From: Mesorhabditis belari
Taxonomy: Eukaryota > Nematoda > Chromadorea > Rhabditida > Rhabditidae
Reading direction: 5' to 3'
Length of the DNA: 64,000 nt
Assembly (NCBI GenBank): GCA_958450365.1
Contig: CAUEEP010000758.1
Coordinates: 1,200,565-1,264,564 of the forward strand
Shown here: piece by piece, positions 11,349 to 23,424 of the stretch
Layout: the number at the start of each line of letters is the position of its first letter
Numbering within the stretch: the stretch's first letter is position 1
Notes under the pieces: generated by a model
The model's input: only the letters and a program-made list of their open reading frames with translations
Databases searched by the model: none
What the model was told of the DNA's origin: nothing
Program-made: the position numbers and the translations under genes

Positions 11349-14020
11349 ATCAAATCTGAAAAGGAATCAAATTTGAAAGATAACACAACGAATATAGACA
11401 ATAAAGAAGTACCGACAATTCAAAGCCACACTCAAAGTCTCACTATGTAAGATTTGAAAGGGTAAAAGTGTAATGAGTGAAAAGTTTTTTAAAACAATAT
11501 TTGATTGATTTTTCACTGATATTATTATATTCTTATTCGAGGAACTTTTGAAAATAAAGCAAGAATGATCGAATTCTCGTTCATTTATGCAGAGACAGGG
11601 AAAAGACAGAGAGAAGAAAGACGAAAAGGGACAGAGAGAAGAAGAAGAAGAAGATCAACTTTTTTCTCCATTTTTGATCGAAATAATTTTTCACACCTCA
11701 CCGATTTCGGGTTAGAAAAATTGAAAATTTCATCTTTTAAGCAAAAGGGAAATTTTTATTGAAATTGGGGAAAAGTGAGAAGAAAGATTAGTGAGTTGGT
11801 TTCGGGGAAAAGAAAGGAAAAGACGGGGAAAGACGGGGAAATTTCCGGGTATTCTATCATATTTCCTTGTAATTTATGTTTTAAGATATCATTTAGTGTT
11901 AGACATAAAAATGAGATGGACCATGAACTCAAAATTACTTTATAAATGACATCTAGACACTTTTTTTAGATGAAATTGGCGGCTGAACACTGGGAGAAAC
12001 TCATCAAGGTCATACACACAAAATTTGTCGCTCAAATTTTTAAAGTGAAAATTTTATGGAAAAATTGAGTACTTGAAAGTAGAAAAATCTGGACTAAAGG
12101 AAAATTTCAAGTGGAAATTTGGAAAAGAAACGAAAAAGAAAGGAAATCGACGGAAGGATTTGTAGGAGGGAAACTTTTCGGTTCCAAGAACAGAAATAAA
12201 AGATGATTAGAGATGCTTTGCGTACAGGTAATCCCATCAAATAACTTGTTTTCTAAAATGTGTCAATTCTCAAAAAATACCGTAATCAGAAAAAGAAAAG
12301 ATTAAAATGTTTTCTAAAAGATAGGTAAGAGTTACCATACTGATCCGATATCAGGACCTTTTTTTCAGTAACTTGTAATTTTAAAACCTACCGTAAATAC
12401 TGTAATAGTACCTCACCCTCCTCGTACAGTCGCGTAGTCGCAAAAGTTTTTTAGTATTTCATTTTTTTCAAAGCGCCCGTATTTTCAAAAAAATGCGTCT
12501 TTGGTATCAAAAAATAGCTGAAATTCAGGGCTATTTTTTGATACCTAAGCGCGCATTGTAGCATAAACCAGTGTCGAGAAAAACTCGTTCAAAGCTAGAC
12601 TACGCAACACTCCACACCGTCATTATGGGGGTGGGGTCCAATTACAGTATTTACGGTATATCGTAATCTGCTAGTTTTTACCCAATATATCTACTCTTTT
12701 TATCTTTTCATTATCCTTTATGATCTCACACAGAAACAGATCAAAAATAGATTGATTGAATAAAACTAGAGACAGATTACGACTACCGTATCTGTCTAGA
12801 CAGACAGACAGGCAGACAGATTACGGTAGAAAGGGACGAACATTTTAGAAAATGGAGGTTAGTCGAGGGGAAGATTGAGAGCTTTTTCGATCAATTTTTA
12901 TTTCCGAAAAATCGATAAAATATAGATGGGAATGATTTTGAATGGATTTGCCGAAAAAAGAGAGTCTAATCCATTGGCAAAGTCGGGCGATCACAATGAA
13001 AAAAAAAGAAAAGAAAGATCGAATATGGAAAAGAGAAAAATGGAATACAGAAAAGAACGGGTTATCCTCGCTCTTTCTTTTCTTTTCCTTTCTTTTTTGA
13101 ATCTCAAATCTCTTTTCTCGCTCTTTCTACCCCAAAATCTTTCTCTTTTGTTGATCAGCTCACTCTCTTTCCCCTCAAATTGGCACGTTGTGAATTTTGC
13201 GAAAGATTTCACAAAAAATAATGTGTTTGATCGATTCCAACAGTTTAGACAAATTTTCATACCATTTTTTACACATTTCTAACTTTTTCATACCAAATGC
13301 GGTACTGATTTCAGATGCATACAATAAAAAGACTCTTTCTGGCGCACTCAATCTCTTCTCATCTCCATTTAGTATCTAAAGCTTTTATCTAAAGTATCGC
13401 AAAGCACCAGTAATCATTTCTAAACGTACGAACTTCTTCCAAGCTGGTGTAGGCGTTTTAAAGCATGTTCAAACTACTGTAGCCCCGTCTCGATCTAATA
13501 TTTCTGTAGCTTTTCTACCTCTTTCTCATGGTAATCTCTATGAATTGAATTAGGGTTACTATAACACCAAAGTGGGTATAGGTTTGAGATGTATAGGTTC
13601 CGGTAGCCGGGCCCCTTATTCATCGTTAGTAGATAATCAATCTTACTAGCAACTGTATCTTTAGCTATTGAGTGCGCCAGAAAGGAGGCGTTTCCAGCAA
13701 TAAGAGTATTTACTCAAAAAGAAAGCTCTTTTTGATAGATTATATTTGATATCCAAATTCATTTTAGATAATTGATGTTTTTTCAAATTTCCTTTTTGAA
13801 AGCACGATTTATTAACGCCGCCTGTTTTGTCGAGAACAAAAAAACAAAGGGAAAAAAAGCAAAATTCGATCTGAACAGATATATACAATAAATGAAGGGA
13901 AATTGATGGATATATCTGATATATTTAGATCTATTGACAGATATATTATCTATAATATTCCTTCATTGAATACTTTTCACATCTCATAAATTATGGCTGA
14001 AGAGAAGAGGCAAGGTGGAT
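11349..14020. other. long gene-poor stretch
   Basis: About 2.7 kb without a supported gene. It is AT-rich, with purine tracts on one strand (11590-11660, 12990-13060), a GACAGACAGACAGG run near 12800, repeated TACCGTA/TACGGTA words, and a pair of inverted 17-mers at 13335 and 13668. Short frames here look like chance. Confidence 0.5.
13335..13684. repeat. possible small inverted-repeat element
   Basis: CTTTCTGGCGCACTCAA at 13335-13351 is repeated in exact inverse at 13668-13684, enclosing about 316 bp. A related word (GTGAGCCAGAAAGGATGCG) occurs near 23258. No transposase frame and no clear target-site duplication were seen, so a MITE relic is only a suggestion. Confidence 0.35.
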
Positions 14021-16297
14021 TTACTGAAAAGGGAATGGTTGATTGATTCGATATTTTTAAAGTTTAATGAATCGATATTATTATTTACTTACAACTTTAG
14101 CTCTACAGTAAGACTTGGCTCAAAGAATTTTATAGTACTTGGGGACTACCCTGGGATACTGTAACTTTAAAGTATCCTGTAGTTATCTAGATAACCTTTC
14201 AAAAACTACAGTGTGACCTGCTTGGAGTCTTACTGTAGTCTTGCCACACCCTTTATCCAGTAAAGATCAAAGAGTACTGTAAGTGATCCAGTTCATCTTT
14301 AGATATATTTGCGAAATAACTTACAAGACGTGATTGTCTTTCCATCCATTTGTTGATCGACGATTCCATTTTCTCTCCATCTTTCTTTTCCTCTTCATCA
14401 ACGGGCAATTGCTTGGCTGGCTGAAATGTTTCGATTTTTTAAGTTTTTAAAAAAAATATCTAATACCTTTTAAACTTATAATCAAGTTCTATTTCAAAAT
14501 TTCTACAGTACCTTCTTGCTCTTGGCTCCTGGGGCGTAAACGGGGAGTCCGACGGCACCGGCTGGCCACGCGGCGGTCATTCGGAGAGCCTGCAAGGATT
14601 TGGTTTTAAGATAGTTAGATATCAGAAATCTCGACATCAAATAAATCTAGATCTAGATCTGTTCATTATCAATTTCTCACCTCAGGCCAGTTGGCGGGAA
14701 TTGGTGGCACGTAGTTGTAGAAGGGTGTGGCCGGACGCCAGGCGGCTCCATAGGTGGACCCTGGAAATTGATTGGATATGATTAGATAGCCAGATATGTC
14801 AATTTTTTTAATCTACTTGGAGAACTGCACGGTGGCTGGGATTGATTTGTTTGTAGAATTAAATTGTTTAAGGTCCCATAAGGAAACCGCGAATGCAAGT
14901 TGTTTAGATAAGTTTTAGAACTGAGCCTAAGAATCCAGGTTTTCGTTTTTTCCAGTTTCGAATCCTGCCATCGGATTGACAATGGCAACGAGTCCGGTTA
15001 CAGAAAGGGCCCACTCTCTTTTACAGTATTGTTTGCATAGAAGAAAAAAGAATCTATGGGGACCGGGTTACGTGAAAGACTGGATGGAAATGAAAAGAAT
15101 GAAGGGAAGAACCCGTCCACGGCTGGGGCTTCATCCAATCCATTCATGGAAAGGGGAAAAGGGATCAAAGAACAGATCGGGGACACTCCAGTGCCGGCTA
15201 CAGCACTTCTAGTTACCCAAACTGATAAGAGTGTTACTATGGCTTCTCATTTAACACTCAAAACTCACAGACGGGACAGCAGAAATATGGTCCGATGTCG
15301 ACGGAGTTCGTGGCATAACAATACGATTGTGGAGGGCATTGAGGCCATGGACGTTTAGGGTCACATTCAATTGGAAGTGATGGACCGCCGGGACATTGAC
15401 CGACTGGGGCAACGGGCACAACGGGTGCGGGTTGAGCGAACTGAAAATGTGGGTAAAGGAGTGTGCCGGGTGGGGAACGTTTAAAAGATTACATTAAGAG
15501 ATATTTAAGAGATTTGCTTAATACGGTAATATTGTAATACTGTTTACTGTAATAGCACTTTTTAAGATTCTTTAAAAACGAACGGGAAGAGCAGAGGCAA
15601 CAGGGAGAGCTGGAGCGGCCATCATCGGTCGGGGAATCTGAAAAAAAACGATAATAGATAATAGATGGATATGTATTGATATCTATTAGATAATAAATAG
15701 ACTAGAGTACAGTAGTTGTCACGGTTAAAAAGCACTGAAACTTTAGCCAACAATGGATAGGTTAAAGTGAGGCAGAAAAGGAGAGATCGTAGACCGTAGA
15801 AAATCAAATACAAGTAGATCAAGTAGTAAGTTGAAGACTTACTTCAACTATTACGATAAGGATATGATTATGTCGTCAAAATTGAAATGTTCATTGCTAT
15901 GAACTGACCGCTGGCGCGAGGAACGGTGCCGGCCTCAATGGGCCAGCGATGTACTGTCGTCGTTTGCCATCGGGTTTCGATGTGGTCTCCTCTGGAAAAT
16001 GGAAATTATAAAAAGATATAGATGAAGGATACAGTATTCAAATTAAGCACAGTTTAAGACTGTAGCTAACGTAATTGTTTAGGTTTAAGCTAACGGTATC
16101 CCGAGAAAAGAGGTCACATTCTTTTTGAACGGTTATGAAGTGACACAAAAGATGGCAAAGAAGCAGTGTACAAAGTAAATATACAATGAACAATGGTAAA
16201 CTGTAAGTTAAAAATGTTTGAAACCTGATTGAGGATCGGTGTCGGTGGCAAGGGCGACTGCGAGGAGGGCAAAGACCGCGGCAAGACGACGTGACAT
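14021..16297 (-). CDS. secreted protein with a lustrin-type Cys-rich domain
   Basis: The start at 16297 gives a signal peptide (MSRRLAAVFALLAVALATDT). The following exons encode KPDGKRRQYIAGPLRPAPFL, an Ala/Pro-rich linker (PRPMMAAPALPVASALP; AQPAPVVPVAPVG), then a compact Cys-rich domain beginning QCPGGPSLPIECDPKRPWPQ and continuing CPPQSYCYATNSVDIGPYFC-CP. Aromatic stretches WSTYGAAWRPATPFYNYVPP and ALRMTAAWPAGAVGLPVYAP come next, then a charged tail ending WMERQSRL-stop at 14021. The C...CDP...CP..SYC......YFCCP spacing fits the lustrin-type cysteine repeat common in nematode secreted and cuticle-associated proteins. Acceptors are CAG, as in the gene at 9.4-11.3 kb. Exon borders around 15440-15580 are less sure. 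Role unknown, probably extracellular. Confidence 0.68.
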
Positions 16298-17188
16298 GGG
16301 CGGATGGGTAATGGATGGAATCAGCTCACAGGAATCGCTTTATATTGAGGGGAGGGGTGGGACACCCTGGGTACTGCACGAGGTGGCATGGTAGAAGAGC
16401 TAGAGCTGAGCGAGAGGGAGAAGGGGTGCAAGGGATCACAGACGGGCACCCAGAGTATACCAACGGGATGGGAATAGCTAGAGAATTGTATGCAGACATC
16501 CGGAAGAGGTTGCGCAAGAGGTGACAATGGTAGATGGGCCAGGCTACAGGTGTGAAGGGCTAGAGAAACACAGAAAAACTTCTAGAGTGAGTGAAAAGTT
16601 AGATAACTGAAATTTTATAGAACCTGGATCGCAGAGAAGGAAAAAAACATGGAGAGTATGTGAATAGAGAACGGAAAAGGGGGAATTCTCATGGAGAAGA
16701 GCGGAAGTGAGGTGTGGGAGAAAATGGGGAAGGAAAAGGGAAAAAAGGAAAAGTATGGGGAAAAAAAGAGTGCCGTGTGAATTCCCCTCTTCACTTTTCT
16801 CTCCTTTTCTCCTTTTTTGTAATTCTCATTCCTTTTCACGTGCAATTGTTCTCATTTTTTTTCTTTCTTTTTTTTCATTGTTGTCATGATGAAACAAAAA
16901 CAACGTGAATGGAAAAAAATGATGGAGAACAAGTTGGAGAAAGATTTTTGGGGAATCGGATTACCCAAAGGATTCGCGGAGTTGAAGAGACTTATGGGTT
17001 GATCACGGGAATGAATATCAAATGAATTTTCTCGATCAAATGAATATCCAAGTCTCAAATTGTCTCTAAATACCGGACTCCTTTTGGAGTCTGATGAAGA
17101 AGAATCGAATAGATGGATATTGAAAGTTGTAGATTTGTTTCATTGTTGTCACCGACATTCACCCAATCATTTGATCATGACAATGACA

Positions 17189-17351
17189 ATGACAACTAAC
17201 ATTCAATTATGCACATTGTCAATACACTACTCAAATACTATAAACGACAGTAATCAACAAGTACATCCTCTTTCTGATCCAATATGGTGCAAGAGTCATC
17301 GCTCTCCTCTATGACAACTAACATTCAATTATGCACATTGTCAATACACTA
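17189..17351 (+). repeat. 41-bp direct repeat pair
   Basis: The stretch beginning ATGACAACTAACATTCAATT at 17189-17229 is repeated exactly at 17311-17351, 122 bp later. No gene overlaps it. Confidence 0.85.
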
Positions 17352-17854
17352 ACTTAACTCAGTCGATTCGTAGGCTTTTGTTTCATCAAGTTAGATAAGA
17401 CCGTTGTTTCAAATTCAATTTCAGATGAATCCAAACTAGCTCTTGCCTCGTGAGAGTCTACATGAAACCATACTTTTATGTGCTTGAAATCACATGTTCG
17501 ACTCCAGTGTCTTCAGAATTCAATTAGATCTTACGGTAGTTGTATTCAAGTTTAGGTCTCTTTTTCTTCTAAACTCTTAGCTCAAAGTTCACCAAATATT
17601 GCCCAATCACCGAGAGTCATATCAAACGGGTCTCTCACGTATCGAAAAGGAGAAAAGAGAGTCTTAAGATCTCTTTTCTTTTTTTGTTTGTGTGAAGTGT
17701 TTCTTGATTGTCTGGATTGTCTTCTCATCCGGATATGATCTCACTTGAGAAAGTTGAAGAAAAATCGAAAGACGAAGAATAAATTTGTTCAAGGAATGAA
17801 AGGGGAAAGGATTGGGTACGGGGATAAGGGAAGGGTTGGAAGGAGGTGATGGAA

Positions 17855-17879
17855 GGGGGAGGGGTTGAAGGGGAAGGGG
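17855..17879 (+). other. potential G-quadruplex tract
   Basis: Four runs of at least four G with loops of 1, 5 and 2 bases lie within 25 bp, in a broader G-rich stretch from 17818 to 17895. This matches the usual sequence rule for a stable intrastrand quadruplex; whether it forms is not known. Confidence 0.5.
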
Positions 17880-19308
17880 TTGAAGGGTACGGGGAATGAC
17901 GTCATCTTTCCGAGTGAAACCACAAACCGCTCAATGATGCGGAAGGGGAAAAGACACAGTCTGCATGCAAGAGATATCCAACAAACGTTTTTTCTATTGG
18001 ATCTTTTGGATTCTGTAGGTACTATAGACGCGGTGATCTGTACAAAGTACAGTAATGTATTACCGTACCCTATTAAATCATTTCTTAACTTTTATTCCAA
18101 CTCTGCAAGGGTACAGAATAGAGCTTTTTTTTCTACCAAAAGATGCGCTCAAGCTACCGTACTCCGTACGAACCCGTACGAATAGGATTACGGTAGATTG
18201 GTACTGAGTAGTTTGTCTTGTGTGTTTATTTCAATTTTGAGCCTAGTAGTATTACAAGTGAATTTTGGACCGTTTCATTTGAATTCACCCGGAATTTTGT
18301 CTACTGTAGGGTACTGTACGCCAAATAACGTTTGAGGTATCAAAGTGAACTACATACTGTACAAAAATAGCACAGTACAAGTACGCTTTTCCGTACTCCT
18401 CGATACATTACAGTAGCACCAATCCTACTCTTCCCACACACCAAAATGACGATGATTTAGGCGTGAACACTTTCGGTCACTCACTCATTCACCACCCAAA
18501 AACCTGTCCGATTGTTTTTCCACCTCAAAAAAAGAGGTGCGTAAATATTTTGGCATCTTTTCTTCGAATCGGCTGGAGCTTAGACTTAGGTTGGGAAAGG
18601 AGAAAAAAAAGAAAAAAAAGAAAGGATCAAAAAGGCGTCACCGAGTCTGAATAAAAAGAAAAGAGAAGAGAAAAAGAAGGAAAAAAAGAAGGAAAAAAGG
18701 ACGTGGACATTGAAGAGAAGAAGATTTTGTGTGACCATCACTTGAACAAACAAATGAGAATTTTTTTGAAAGAACTAGGCCATGGTGCACAACGGGAGAG
18801 GTGGAGGGGTACCCGGTGAACCCGACACCCGGTTTTCTTCTCTTCTTCGCACTTCACGTGGGCACTGATCTCTTTGACGGACAAAATCGAGTTGATCTGG
18901 GACCTGGGAGAAATACTCTAGCTTTTTGAAAATAGGGTTATCTGTTACTTTTGCAGATAATGACATTGAAATGGTTTAAATATAAATTTACTGTATCCTT
19001 TACCGTACCCACTGACGTAATCGATTGCCAAATAGCATAGGTTACGGTTTGTGCCAATATCTCCTACCAGTTCTCCTCAAAATACTAAACTTTATCCTTG
19101 TAAAGAAAAAGCCCTAAAGTATAGTATCGTGTATGTCGTTTGATTGTCTCTTTTGTGTACTCGCAATCACTCAACAAGAGCAATTCAAAGAGGTAGACGG
19201 AAAAAAAAACTGAGACTATTTGATGTCGACCACTCTTTTTGTCTTTTTTTTCCTTTTCGGTAAACAAATACCTCAAAAATGTAACATTTGGCGGAGCAGG
19301 TTGTAAAG

Positions 19309-19726
19309 AAGAAAAGGAACAACTGGAAAAGAAAGAACATTCCATTGGCAATTGAAAAACGGGAAGTTGTGCGTAGTGAGTAATCTATTTGAGGAATGGC
19401 TGAGAAACTGGTACAAGAATATTAAATTTCATCACTACTATGCAACCAGTGAAACCAGATAAGTAACGCTGTTTATGTCTTTTGTTTCCATGCATTCATG
19501 ACACTCTACAGAAGTCTACCTTATCGACGGCTTTAAAGTAAGCATGATACTAAACCATTTATTCAAAACAAGCCAATAAAATATATACATAAATGACTAA
19601 ATATTTCCGCAAAATTCATACACATCTCCGCGTGAATGGCGGTAGCTGCTTTTATCTCTAAATAAAATGCCCTATAAAATATTTGAAAAGAAAACCAACT
19701 TCAAGCAATCATCATGGCGTTTATAC
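19309..19726 (-). pseudogene. copied 3' end of the ife-4-like gene (last exon and downstream)
   Basis: This 418-bp block repeats 32901-33316 with scattered changes. Read on the minus strand it holds the last part of the exon ending KRHDD-CL, the final short intron and the last exon DKSSYRHSRGDVYEFCGN-(V to I)-stop at 19597, plus about 290 bp of downstream sequence. The rest of the cap-binding protein is absent: homology ends inside an exon at 19726. It is a displaced gene tail, not a gene. Confidence 0.85.
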
Positions 19727-21189
19727 GCCTTGCTCTATCTTTTATTTCATCAATGATACATATTCATCAGCAATACATAAAACCGTAAAAATCAACAGAA
19801 TTCAATACAGCTAAACAAAGAACAGTAAATCGTTAAATTTCACTTGTTTTTTCTTATAACATTGAGTGCACTAGGCAACAAAAATATTTCAAACGTAAAG
19901 AAATCAACTGAAATCAGCTTCAAAGGCAAATATAGCGTTATTTATAAAAAATTTATCAAAATCCGTGATTGTTCGAAATTGCACATCGATTGACCGGTGA
20001 GTTTCATTTTGCACAAATTCCTCTAATGTGTCGCAGTGTGTCGTCATGTAATGCGTCCACAGGTGAGCATAAACACGTCCGGATTTATCCCTGTAGCGTC
20101 TGTTGGGACAATGGCGGGAGTAACGGTGATCTCCTTTTCGAGTCGAAATTCGATATAACGAACCTCAAGGGACCGGCCAAAAAGTTCGTTATATCGAAGT
20201 ATTTGTTGTATCAAAAAGCATTTTTAGATAAAACTCTTTGTTGTGACTAAAAATAGTGTTCGTTATATCGAACGTTTTGTTGTATCGAAGTTCAACTGTA
20301 CTTTGTAGATCAGAAAAAATAAAAATATGCAAAAGTTTAATAAAATAGTATAAAGTTCAAAAATAACACCTTTCACACGAGTCGAACTGCGAAGTTGTTG
20401 GGCCTAACCGGCCTTGTGTGTGCCCACAACGTATTCGCACCTTTGCAAATTGTCCATTTAACAGTTCTAGAAAAAAAGCATTGCTTGAAAAACGTGAAAA
20501 AACGACAAAAAAAGTGCAAAAAAAAGTAGGGGGACAGATAAATCAAGAGATAAATCTACAAAAACAAGATACTTTTGGGGTGGGAGTGTTCTAGTTGTAT
20601 GTGTTTTACGGGAAAACAAAAAAAAACACTATCGCGTAGCTAAAATTTGCGCAAAATAGTTGAAAATGGCGAAAAAATGTCGAGGGGGACACTCGAAAAC
20701 TATAGGGTTAGTTAATCGTTAACGTACGTTTAGTTAATCGTTAACGTTCCTCTTGAATTCCCGCTACTTCACTGAATATTATGAAGCTTAATTAATGCTT
20801 GAAGAGCGAGAATTAACAAGCGAAAAATCTTTCATTCACTTTTCCAAAGTTCAGGTTCGGGATTCATGCACATTTTTCACCACATTCTATCTCAACAAAT
20901 AGAAAATGATTAAAATTGGTGCACAAAAGCTGTTTTTTCGCGCTTTTATTAGTTTTTTTTTCAATTTATTTATTTGTTTTCTTTTCTTCTTATATCGGGC
21001 ATTTTTATTCTAGTGTGGGTCATCCATGATAGCTAGTCAAATTTTTTACCTTATTCCCTTATCTTTTCTAATGGTTTTCTAATCATGGGTGGCCCACGCT
21101 GGAAGAAAAATGCCCGATTTCTAGAGTAAAGCGCAAAAAACAGTATTGGAGCTCCATTTTCTGTGTTTTCCCGCTCTGCGTCCGCGTCA
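19727..21189. other. gene-poor stretch with pogo/Tigger-like end sequences
   Basis: No supported gene. At 20147-20310 there are repeated forms of ATTCGATATAACGAACCTC and its inverse (GTTCGTTATATCGAA, ending GAAGTTCAACTGTA), which resembles the terminal inverted repeats of pogo/Tigger-like elements; no transposase is visible. At 20708-20752 TAGTTAATCGTTAACGT occurs twice. Confidence 0.4.
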
Positions 21190-21431
21190 CTTGACGGTGA
21201 GCCATCAGTTGAACTTCGTCAATCCATTCACCGGATCCCACACGCAAAACATCGAGTCAATGTGGGAAGGCTTCAAGAAAGCACACATCAAGCGACCGAA
21301 CGGTGTCAGCATTCGCTCCAACGACCGCTACTGACTACTTCCATGGATTCTTGTGGAAAAAGAAATTCGACGATGATTCATTCTTCCACTTCTGGCGTCA
21401 AGTCACTGAGATTTACGTTTGCAAGCGTTGA
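21190..21431 (+). pseudogene. Merlin/ISXO2-type transposase, C-terminal fragment
   Basis: The plus strand encodes LTVSHQLNFVNPFTGSHTQN followed by IESMWEGFKKAHIKRPNG, then after a one-base frame change DYFHGFLWKKKFDDDSFFHF and WRQVTEIYVCKR-stop. The order VxHxxNFVxPxTGxHTQxIES-W, then YFxxFxWKxKF, then F-WxxVxEIY is the C-terminal half of the ISXO2-like (IS1595/Merlin) DDE transposase domain. The shift between the two halves and the missing N-terminus mark it as a relic. Confidence 0.8.
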
Positions 21432-21546
21432 AAAACCGTATTTGAAGAAAAAAATTGCCCCCCCCCCAACCTCAAAAGTATCACTTTCTTTTTCATTGCA
21501 CATATTCTTTTCATTTATTTTAATGTGAAAGCAAAGTTTCAAATTT

Positions 21547-21665
21547 GGGGTAGACTAATTTCCGGAATTTTTTTTGCGCAACAGCGTCGTTTGCGCAACT
21601 CGCCATAACTTTCTTCTAAGTGGGCCAATCTTTATGATTTTGGTCCACTTAGAAGAAAGTTATGG
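21547..21665 (+). mobile_element. degenerate end of a GGGGTAG-type palindromic element
   Basis: GGGGTAGACTAATTTCC begins the stretch; TTGCGCAACAGCGTCGTTTG follows, shared in near form with the element at 47097, and then CTCGCCATAACTTTCTTCTA...GTGGGCCAATCTTTATGATT, shared with the elements at 56875 and 60487. It links all four copies as one family. It lies between two Merlin transposase fragments. Confidence 0.65.
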
Positions 21666-21890
21666 CGCCTCCGAAGAGCGACATCCGCCGTTGACCAGGC
21701 ATCCTTCCGACATTGTACTTGCGCTTCGAGATTGCAGTTTCATCAATTTCGACATGAACACCGGGACAACCAATTGTGCGTGGGCGAGCGTTGAACCATT
21801 GCGTGAAGAGGCCTCGTAGCCACTGCTGATGAATTGCACCTCTTTAGCCATGCTTCTGTGAGTGTCGTAGTGGCGAAGGTGCAAGTACAC
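21662..21890 (-). pseudogene. Merlin/ISXO2-type transposase, central fragment
   Basis: On the minus strand one frame encodes QQWLRGLFTQWFNARPRTIG followed by CPGVHVEIDETAISKRKYNV and GRMPGQRRMSLFGG. The G-G/C-P-G-x-x-V-E-I-D-E-[ST]-x-x-x-K-R-K-Y-N-x-G-R pattern is the first catalytic Asp block of ISXO2-like transposases, the core of Merlin DNA transposons. It opposes the C-terminal fragment at 21190-21431, so the original gene has been broken and partly inverted. Confidence 0.8.
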
Positions 21891-23424
21891 GAACTTGAAG
21901 GCTTGTCTCGAGGTCAGATGGGAACCTTAAAAAAAGACAAAGTACCCAATTCGGTGCTTGCGATCGGACTGACAACATCGGCTCTTGTTGCACTTCCATT
22001 TGGGCTTCTGCCCTTGCAATTCAATGGCAGAAACATAATGTGTTGGGGTAAGAACCTTTTTAGTAAATTGTTTCTTTTGTCAAAATGTGAGCTTTTCTAT
22101 CTACTTGCTTGCTTGAAACAACTTGCATGAAAATTGCGGTCAAGGTCTGAATCTTGTGCAAACGTTTAGCTGAATAGTCAACTGAATAGGGATGTTCAAT
22201 TGTTCAATTGATTTTTACTTTTTTTTGTCAAAAAGCTTTATTTTTATGCAATTTTGAGAAAGTTAAATAAATTAATAAAAAAGTCAAAAATTTACATAAA
22301 AAACAGGAAATTTGTATGTAAAATTAAGCAAAATTAAGCAAAATCAAGCAAAAGAAAGCCATTTGTACTTGAAATTTCAATATTTTTCTGTCACTTTCGA
22401 TCTATGGTGTCCTTTTCGTGATTTGAATCATCAGAAAGCTGTGTCAACTCGGCATTTAATGTCATTTAACCAGAATTGAGCTTGCCAATGATGGCTAAAC
22501 GACTAGTTTATAATGAGGCTCCAGGATTACGATAGCTTTTTCCTAATTTCAGAATTTGAGAAAGTTTAGATTAGATTTAGAAAGTTTAGATTATCGAATT
22601 CGTTCCAAAAACATTGTGAGATCCGTGGTGTATTCAACTTAAAAGTTTAGGATTTGTATGTTCGAATTAAAGTGTTTGAAGTATCCCGGCTTTGAACCTG
22701 ACATTGTTCAAAGGCTGACCTCCCCTTCACAACTGACAACGGCTCAGGCTCAACTCCAAGTAAAAGAGCATCCTCTTTAGAACGACCTGACTTCTAGTAT
22801 TATTGTAGAATTCATAAGATTTATGTGCAGAAATGTGATCGACGATAAGAGAGTTAAGCAGAGGAGGAGGAATCCAAGTTGAAAGTAGGTCCGGAGTTCG
22901 AGTTGGGCCTAAAGGCACGCTCCTTCATTCTTCCTTTAGCGTTTAGATCCTACAGGGATTGTTAGGCAGAAGAGTAATTTACAATAAATCAAATTACATA
23001 AATGATACAACTTTACTAGCAACTTTTTATACTGAATTTTGAGTAAATTGAAATTATTATCTCCAAATGCCTGTTCCATTTGATTAACATTTTAAAAATC
23101 CTTTTAAATTCCTTTTGAACAAACCTCTTGAACTTTAAACATAAAAAGTGGCTTTAGAGCAAATATTTGGCTCATGCTTACAGCTTGAAGTGCACTTTGT
23201 GCTCAAAATTTATAAACCAACCCTTTATAGTGCACTCAATTCTTCTAAGGAGTTCAGTGAGCCAGAAAGGATGCGTTTATCGATTGTTGAGCACAAAGTA
23301 CACAAGTTTTGCTTGCATATCTTGCATTGCATATTTATTTAAGCTCAATAGTTTAATTTGTACGATTAACACCTAGTCAAAGAATCTCCAGAGACACCTA
23401 ACAATTCAACTGGTTTTGGGAAAA
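21891..23424. other. gene-poor stretch
   Basis: AT-rich with no supported gene. AAATTAAGCA-type short repeats occur at 22322-22350 and GTTTAGATTA words at 22560-22595. Near 23258 a GTGAGCCAGAAAGGATGCG word matches the inverted pair at 13.3-13.7 kb. Confidence 0.4.

Larger units (their letters stand above)
16298..19308. other. long gene-poor stretch with low-complexity tracts
   Basis: About 3 kb with no supported gene. It contains purine-rich runs (16690-16760; 18590-18720), a G-rich tract at 17800-17900, a 41-bp direct repeat (17189-17229 and 17311-17351) and many TACCGTA/TACTGTA words between 18000 and 18420. Frames in this stretch look random. Confidence 0.5.

Noticed and set aside
11565..13380. 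Several 60-118 codon frames rich in Lys, Arg, Phe and Ser in the gene-poor zone
   Set aside because: They arise from purine/pyrimidine tracts read in several frames on both strands, with no splice context or conserved blocks.
20147..20310. Active pogo/Tigger-like transposon
   Set aside because: Only repeated ATAACGAA-type end words are visible. There is no transposase frame and no clear pair of matching termini.
20370..20460. Possible tRNA-like segment (GAGTCGAACTGCGA and GCC-rich palindromic bases)
   Set aside because: No combination of A and B boxes with a foldable cloverleaf and anticodon could be made. I found no tRNA, rRNA or spliced-leader RNA gene that I could defend.
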